The position numbers and the translations under genes are program-made. 64,000 nucleotides of DNA from Verrucomicrobiales bacterium (GTDB lineage: Bacteria; Verrucomicrobiota; Verrucomicrobiia; Verrucomicrobiales; DEV007), in the NCBI GenBank assembly GCA_029213005.1, contig JARGPI010000021.1, positions 62,001-126,000 of the forward strand, given 5' to 3'. Below, piece by piece: positions 22,001 through 28,000 of the stretch. The notes under the pieces are model-generated. The model saw only the letters and a list, made by a program, of their open reading frames with translations, ran no database searches and had not been told where the DNA came from. How positions within the stretch are numbered: position 1 is the stretch's first letter; every line of letters begins with the position of its first letter.

Positions 22001-25000
22001 GGCTTTTGCTGTGTCGTCCTCACCCAGGTCCAATCCGCGGGCCAGGTTATAATCATCGTCGTTTTTGAAGTAGCGAACATGACCGTCAGCGGTCCCCGAG
22101 GTATAGCCAGTAGCCGTGTAGGTTAGATTTCCGGAAAAGGTCCTGGCATTGGACGTCTGTGGACCCTGGGTTTCGGAATCCAGTTCCCAGTTGGTGTCCC
22201 AGTTTCCAACATAACCATCAACAACGGTTCCCGAATTCGCTACGTCCGCGCGCAGGCGCGAATCGTTGTCACCTCCGGTATCATAAAGACCATTCGAGGG
22301 ATCGCCTGGATTTGTTCCGTCAAACTGATCCAGTAACAGGGTCGAACGAACCGGGACAGAGTCTCCGTCCAGTTTCAAGTCCCCGCCATTGAGAACGATG
22401 TTCGACGTGCCGAAGTTTCCGCCACCGACGCCTTCCAAAGTTCCCGCAGTGACCGTGGTCGTGCCGGAATAATTGTTACCGGTGTTGCTGAGAACAAACG
22501 CTCCGATTCCCTCCTTAGTAAGACTGCCAGCTCCACTGACCTTACCTCCCGCTGCCCCGGCTCCTTCGACATCCAGCGTCAGAGTATGTGCAGCCAGGTC
22601 CAAGGTGCTGGAGAAGGTTACGTCATTGCCTTTCACCTCGGCGCTTGCGCCCAGGATCACCGCCGCGTTGTAGCTCTGGTTGCCGGTAGTGATGACATCG
22701 CCACTCAGATTAACGGAGGCAAGATTGACCTCAAATGTAGCGGTTCCCAAATTGACATTGTTCATTACGGTCAGTAAATCCCCGGTGCCGCCGTTGATCG
22801 TGATTGAGCCGCTCGGTGGCGCGAAATCGGTTGACTCGAAGGTTCCGTTGAGGCTTTCGAGACGCAGATTGCCTCCGCCGATATCACTGAGTTGAGCCTG
22901 ATCGGCTCCGGCAGGGAGGTTAAAGATGAAATCAGTCGCGGTGCCGCTTTGGATGATTACCGGCTCCAGACCGGTATAGCTGAGGTCCGATACATTGTCG
23001 CCATCGAGATCCAGATTTCCGGAATCACTTGCTGTGAGGTTGTGGGTCACCACGCTGAAAGTGCCTCCGGTGATGATGAGCTTATCGCCCGTCCCCACGG
23101 TCGGATTCATACCGTTGACGGTAATGTTTGCCTGAAGCAACTTTGGATCGGAGTAATCGAGAATGAAGGTATCATCGCCTTCGCCGCCTGCCGAATCATC
23201 GTCACCGTTGATTTCGATATGTGCTGCCGCAAGAGGGCGGGTTGCAATGACTTGGGGCGTGCCGTTGGGATCTTTGATGACCTGAACTGAATTGCCGACA
23301 ACTTTTACTAAAAATTCGGTATCTCCGTCCACCCCGTTTACAACGAGCGGTGCGGGATTAGCGGTATCGATAAAGGTAAGTGTGACATCATTGCCGTCGC
23401 CGCCGTAATAGGATATATAAGCTTTGGTGTCGCCATCCTGTAGAGAAGTTACTTCATCTCCGTCCGCCAGACCGGAGAACGTTCCGGTAACCGCATTGGC
23501 GCTTTGGTTGTCGATTAGTGTGAATTGAGCGCCGTCAGCGATGCTTCCGAGGCGGGTAGCGTCGAGGACTACGTCAGTGAGATTTACGGCGTCAGTTACA
23601 ACTATGGTATCGGTGGTTGAGCTATCAATGTCGACGGAGAATGTGCTTTCGCTTGAACCCGTTCCGAAGTTCAGGGTTCCGGCTACCGTCAAGCTACCGG
23701 TTACGCCTGAGCCAGCGGGAGTGACGCTCCCCGCGACGGCGTCAACCTGTGCGTTAATGATTCCGGTTCCAGCGAGGGAGGCTCCGCTGGCAACGGTGAC
23801 TAAACCGGACCCGATTTCTCCGTCGACGGTGAGGGTGCCGTCGTTTACTGTCGTATCGCCCAGGTAGGTATTTGTATCTTTCAATACGAGGTTTCCATTA
23901 CCTTCCTTGATTAATTGGTTTACCGGGGGGAGCTGGCGGGCTAACACGATCAGATTCTTAACCGTGTAGGTGCCCGCATTGTTGGCAAATGTCCAGTCGA
24001 CTCCGTTGTTGGTGGGTGAAGGGTTGTTTCCAATACCCAATTCGCCACTTCCAGAGCCCCAGGCATTGTAGCCGAAAAGGGTTTCGTTCGCGTTAAAGTC
24101 GTGGATCTGCATAGATCCGTAACTGCCGGTCGACCTCTTGAGGTCGTCGATGTCATATCCATTTGAATCGCCAGCGACAATGCCGCCGTCCGTGCTGGTG
24201 TAATCAGACGACCAGAATTCGATGTTTCCGTCGATACCTGTGCGGTCATCCAGCACGTTGGAGACAACGTTCATGTTGGTCACGATTTGTTGGAACGCTC
24301 CAGAGACATCCGTAAAACTGCCATTAGGTCCCCGGCTGGGAATGCCTAATTGAGAGGCGTCGTTGGTAAAAGCGTCCATTGAGACGTAGACCCACTGCAA
24401 ACCGCTGCCGTTGTCCAATTCCATGTAGTAGGCAACCCGGTCGAAATCGGCTACGGTTTCGGTATTATTTGTCGAATAGGGGATCTCGTTGGTATTCCAC
24501 GCTTGCGTTCCGTTAGGTAGGGCAATCTCGTAAACCACGGAATAGTCGGCTGCTTCAGGAACTTTCGAGGTGAAGGTGGTGCTTTCCACGATCGGTGCTG
24601 ACTCAGGAGAGTGAAACGCTCCGTTAACTGTGATGTCGCCTTCGCCGGTTACTTTCAGATTCGACACGTTCATTTGGATGTCGCCATCGATGATGAGTCG
24701 GTCGGCATCGGAACCGATGGTTACACTCCCGCCGTAGTTAATCGCGACTGCGATGTCACCGGCAATTGTATTGTTTCCGTCGAGGTTGCGCAGTGCCCCG
24801 GTGCCGCCTGCTCCGTCTCCGTCAAGGGTCAGCGCTTCACTGGCGGCGATGGTCACTCCGCCGGAAAGCGCCAAAGTACCGCCTTCATTGACTATCGTTC
24901 CGCCGGTTGTCGCACCAAGCGCAGTGTTGCTGGCAGCGATCAGAGTCCCGTTGGTGACCGTGACCTCTCCGTGATAGGAATTGTCACCGGACAGCGTCAC

Positions 25001-28000
25001 TGTGCCTCCGTCCTCCTTAATGATATCATTGGATAAGGAAGCCATTCGCTCCATCCAGGATTCCAGGAAGTAGTTCGGCGAATCCAGCCCGCTGAAGCTC
25101 CCGCCAATTGCATATTTAGTAGCCAGATACGCCTGGACGATTTCCTTTTCGTTGGCGCTCAACTCGTGGTCGAAGGCGAGTATCTCTGCGGTATCGAAAA
25201 GAGAGTTGCCCCAGGCGTCGGTACGGCTGCCGATGATATACTCGCGGACTTGTGTCCCGTTGTTAGGGCCGGCGGCGACTTGCAGCACCATGTATTCGCT
25301 GGTATCGACGTTGCCCAGATCAAAACTGTTCGCTGAAGAGATCGCCACCCCGTTCCGAGTAACGGAAGCCGGTAGCTCGCTGCTCCAGAAACGATCTTCG
25401 TTGCCCTGAAGCATCCAGGTTCGATCTGCGTCATCTCCATCTTTGACCCCAATTGGAGCTCCCCAACTCGGTCCAAAGGTGTCGCCGTTTCCGGAGCGGA
25501 AAACCAGATAGACGTCCCCGGCGAAATATTCGTTGGAGGGATCGACCAGCTGGAGATTTTCATCGGAGTCGAACCTGACAGCCGGCAATCCGCCAATCTC
25601 GCCAGCTTCGAAGGTCGGTGTTCCTGTATAGGTTTTGAGATGGCGGTTATTCCCTGAGAGATCGTTCCACGCGGTTACGGCATCGCCGTCATTGAGGTTC
25701 AGGCTTGAGGCATCATACCACGCTTCCAGTCCGCTGATGATGTTTGGAGTGGTCGCGGTAAAACCAGGTGTGATGTCGCCGCTGATGTCTCCGGTGGCGT
25801 TGATGTCTCCATCTCCGCCAAAGGTAATTGTGCCGATGCCCAGATCGATCGAATTGCTAAGTGTGAGGGTGTCGGCTTTCGATTCGATGCCGATTTCGAG
25901 ACCGACGCCTGTAATAGTACCGGTGATTTCATGGTCGCCGGCGAGATTGACTATCGCGTTGCTTCCACTGATGGTGAAATCTTTATTTAAAGTCACGCCA
26001 GTGCCGGGATTATCGAGCGCCAGGGTTCCGCCGTTTTGCACAACCACGCTACCGCCGGATAGTCCTAGCGAAGACGGGTCGCCCATAACAATCGTTCCTC
26101 CTTCGATTGTGGTGGAACCGTTGTAGGTGTTTGCTACCGCAAAGTTGGTGACACCGGAGCCGACTTTGATGATATTATTCTGTGGAGAGGTAAGCCGGTA
26201 GGGCGACCACATTCCTGCCTGATCAGGATCGGTTGGTTTAACGATTTCTTCGCCTGTAATAGTTGAGGTTTCGGCGCCAGTGTAGTTCAACCGGAAATCC
26301 ACCCGGGAACCGCTGCTTCCTTCCCGATGGGTGAAGGCGACGAGGTAACTCTCTCCAGCGGTCAGGGTTACGGTCTTGGCCGAGTTGTTTTCCCAGGCGA
26401 GTTGTTCACCGCGGTCCGATCCCAATCCGGAGGAGGAGGACTCGAAAACCCCATCCTGGTCGATGTCGAACCAGATGCCCCCGCGGTCATCATTGCCGGC
26501 GTCGCGAAACGTCCAGGTTCCGCTGGCGTCCGGCGTGAAATAACCGACCCAGAGATTGGAATAGTTGTCAGCCTGATCGATCGAACCTGTGTTGATGAAA
26601 TCGTTGTCGCTGTTGAAGTCCAGCCCGCGAGAGCCCGGTCCATCCGTCAAGACAGAGGCTCCGAAGAAGTTGCTGAAGGTCATGGGATCGCCCCCGCCCA
26701 TCAATCCACCGTTGCCGTCCAGATTTAGCCAGGTGTCGCTGCTTATATGGAACCCGTAGTGGTCCAGTCCGTTGGTTAACGGGTCGCTCCCGTTGCCGAG
26801 GCCGGTTTCCAGGTTCAGGGTTCCATCGCCGCCTATATGCACATTGCCAAACAGGTTTTGATTGATAGTGAAACTGGAGTCAAAAGTCACTTCGCCGCTG
26901 ACCACTTCGATGGCTCCATTGTTCACATTCAAAGTATGCAAAGTCGTGCCGCTTGTGAAGGAATATGGAGCGATGTCTTTGAAGTCGAACTCTATACCCA
27001 TGTCAGCGTTTAAATCGAGTGTCGACGTCCCTCCCAGGCCTCCCGGTGTTTTGACCCGCAATTGTCCATGCACCAGGTCGATATTCGGTAAATCCACACT
27101 GTCCTTTTCCAGAACGAGGCGGCTTGTTGAACCTACACCGTCTTTGGTTAAAACGTTTCCTCCGGCTTCCAGCGCTTCGGTCAGGGTTAGGCTGGAGTTG
27201 TTCGCGTAGATCATCGCTGCACCGGTCAGGGTCACTACGCCTGAAATGGTATTGTTGCTGCCTTCACTTCGGATCGCACCCTCCGTTCCACGTCCATCTC
27301 CCTCGATAAAGAAGTTGTTGGCATGATTGTAACCATTACGGACAAAAACGCTCGCGTCGTTCCCGGTGACGTAGACATCGCCCGTGCCGAAACTAAGGGA
27401 CGCGTAGGCATCGAAACGGCCCTGGCTCTGAACCGTTACCGTGCCGTGAAAATCCGGGTTGCTCCGGAATGTCCTGGCGTAACCGGCGCCACCGGTGATG
27501 AGTAGTTGGGTACTCGCGTCGCCGGATATAGTCGTGTCGAAATCCAACGTGCTGTCGGCGTCGAGGGTCAGGGTATACCCGGAAGCGATAGTGACAGCTC
27601 CGTTGAGATCCAGTTCGCCGCCGCTTTGAGATTGAATGGTGGCATCGCTGGCCACATTGACCGTGCCGTTGAAATCGATGGTGGAGCTGGTGTCATCGGT
27701 CAGCGCCGCAGAGTAGTTAGTGTTACCGGCACCGTTGATGGTGACGTTCTCTGAAACGCCATTGACCGCCAGAACAAGAGCTCCGCCCGAATTTACCGTT
27801 GTTCCGATACCACTGAGTGCGCCGGTATTGCGGATGATGAGCGAGGCTTCCGCGTTTATAGAAGTATTTCCGGTATAGCTGTTTGCGGTAGTCAGTTCAA
27901 AAATCGCGTTTCCTTCAAAGCTTAGATTTGCGGCTGCGGTTTCGGTAATATTTTCCAGCACGACATTGACCGCATCGTCACCACTGAGATTCAGGTTCCC

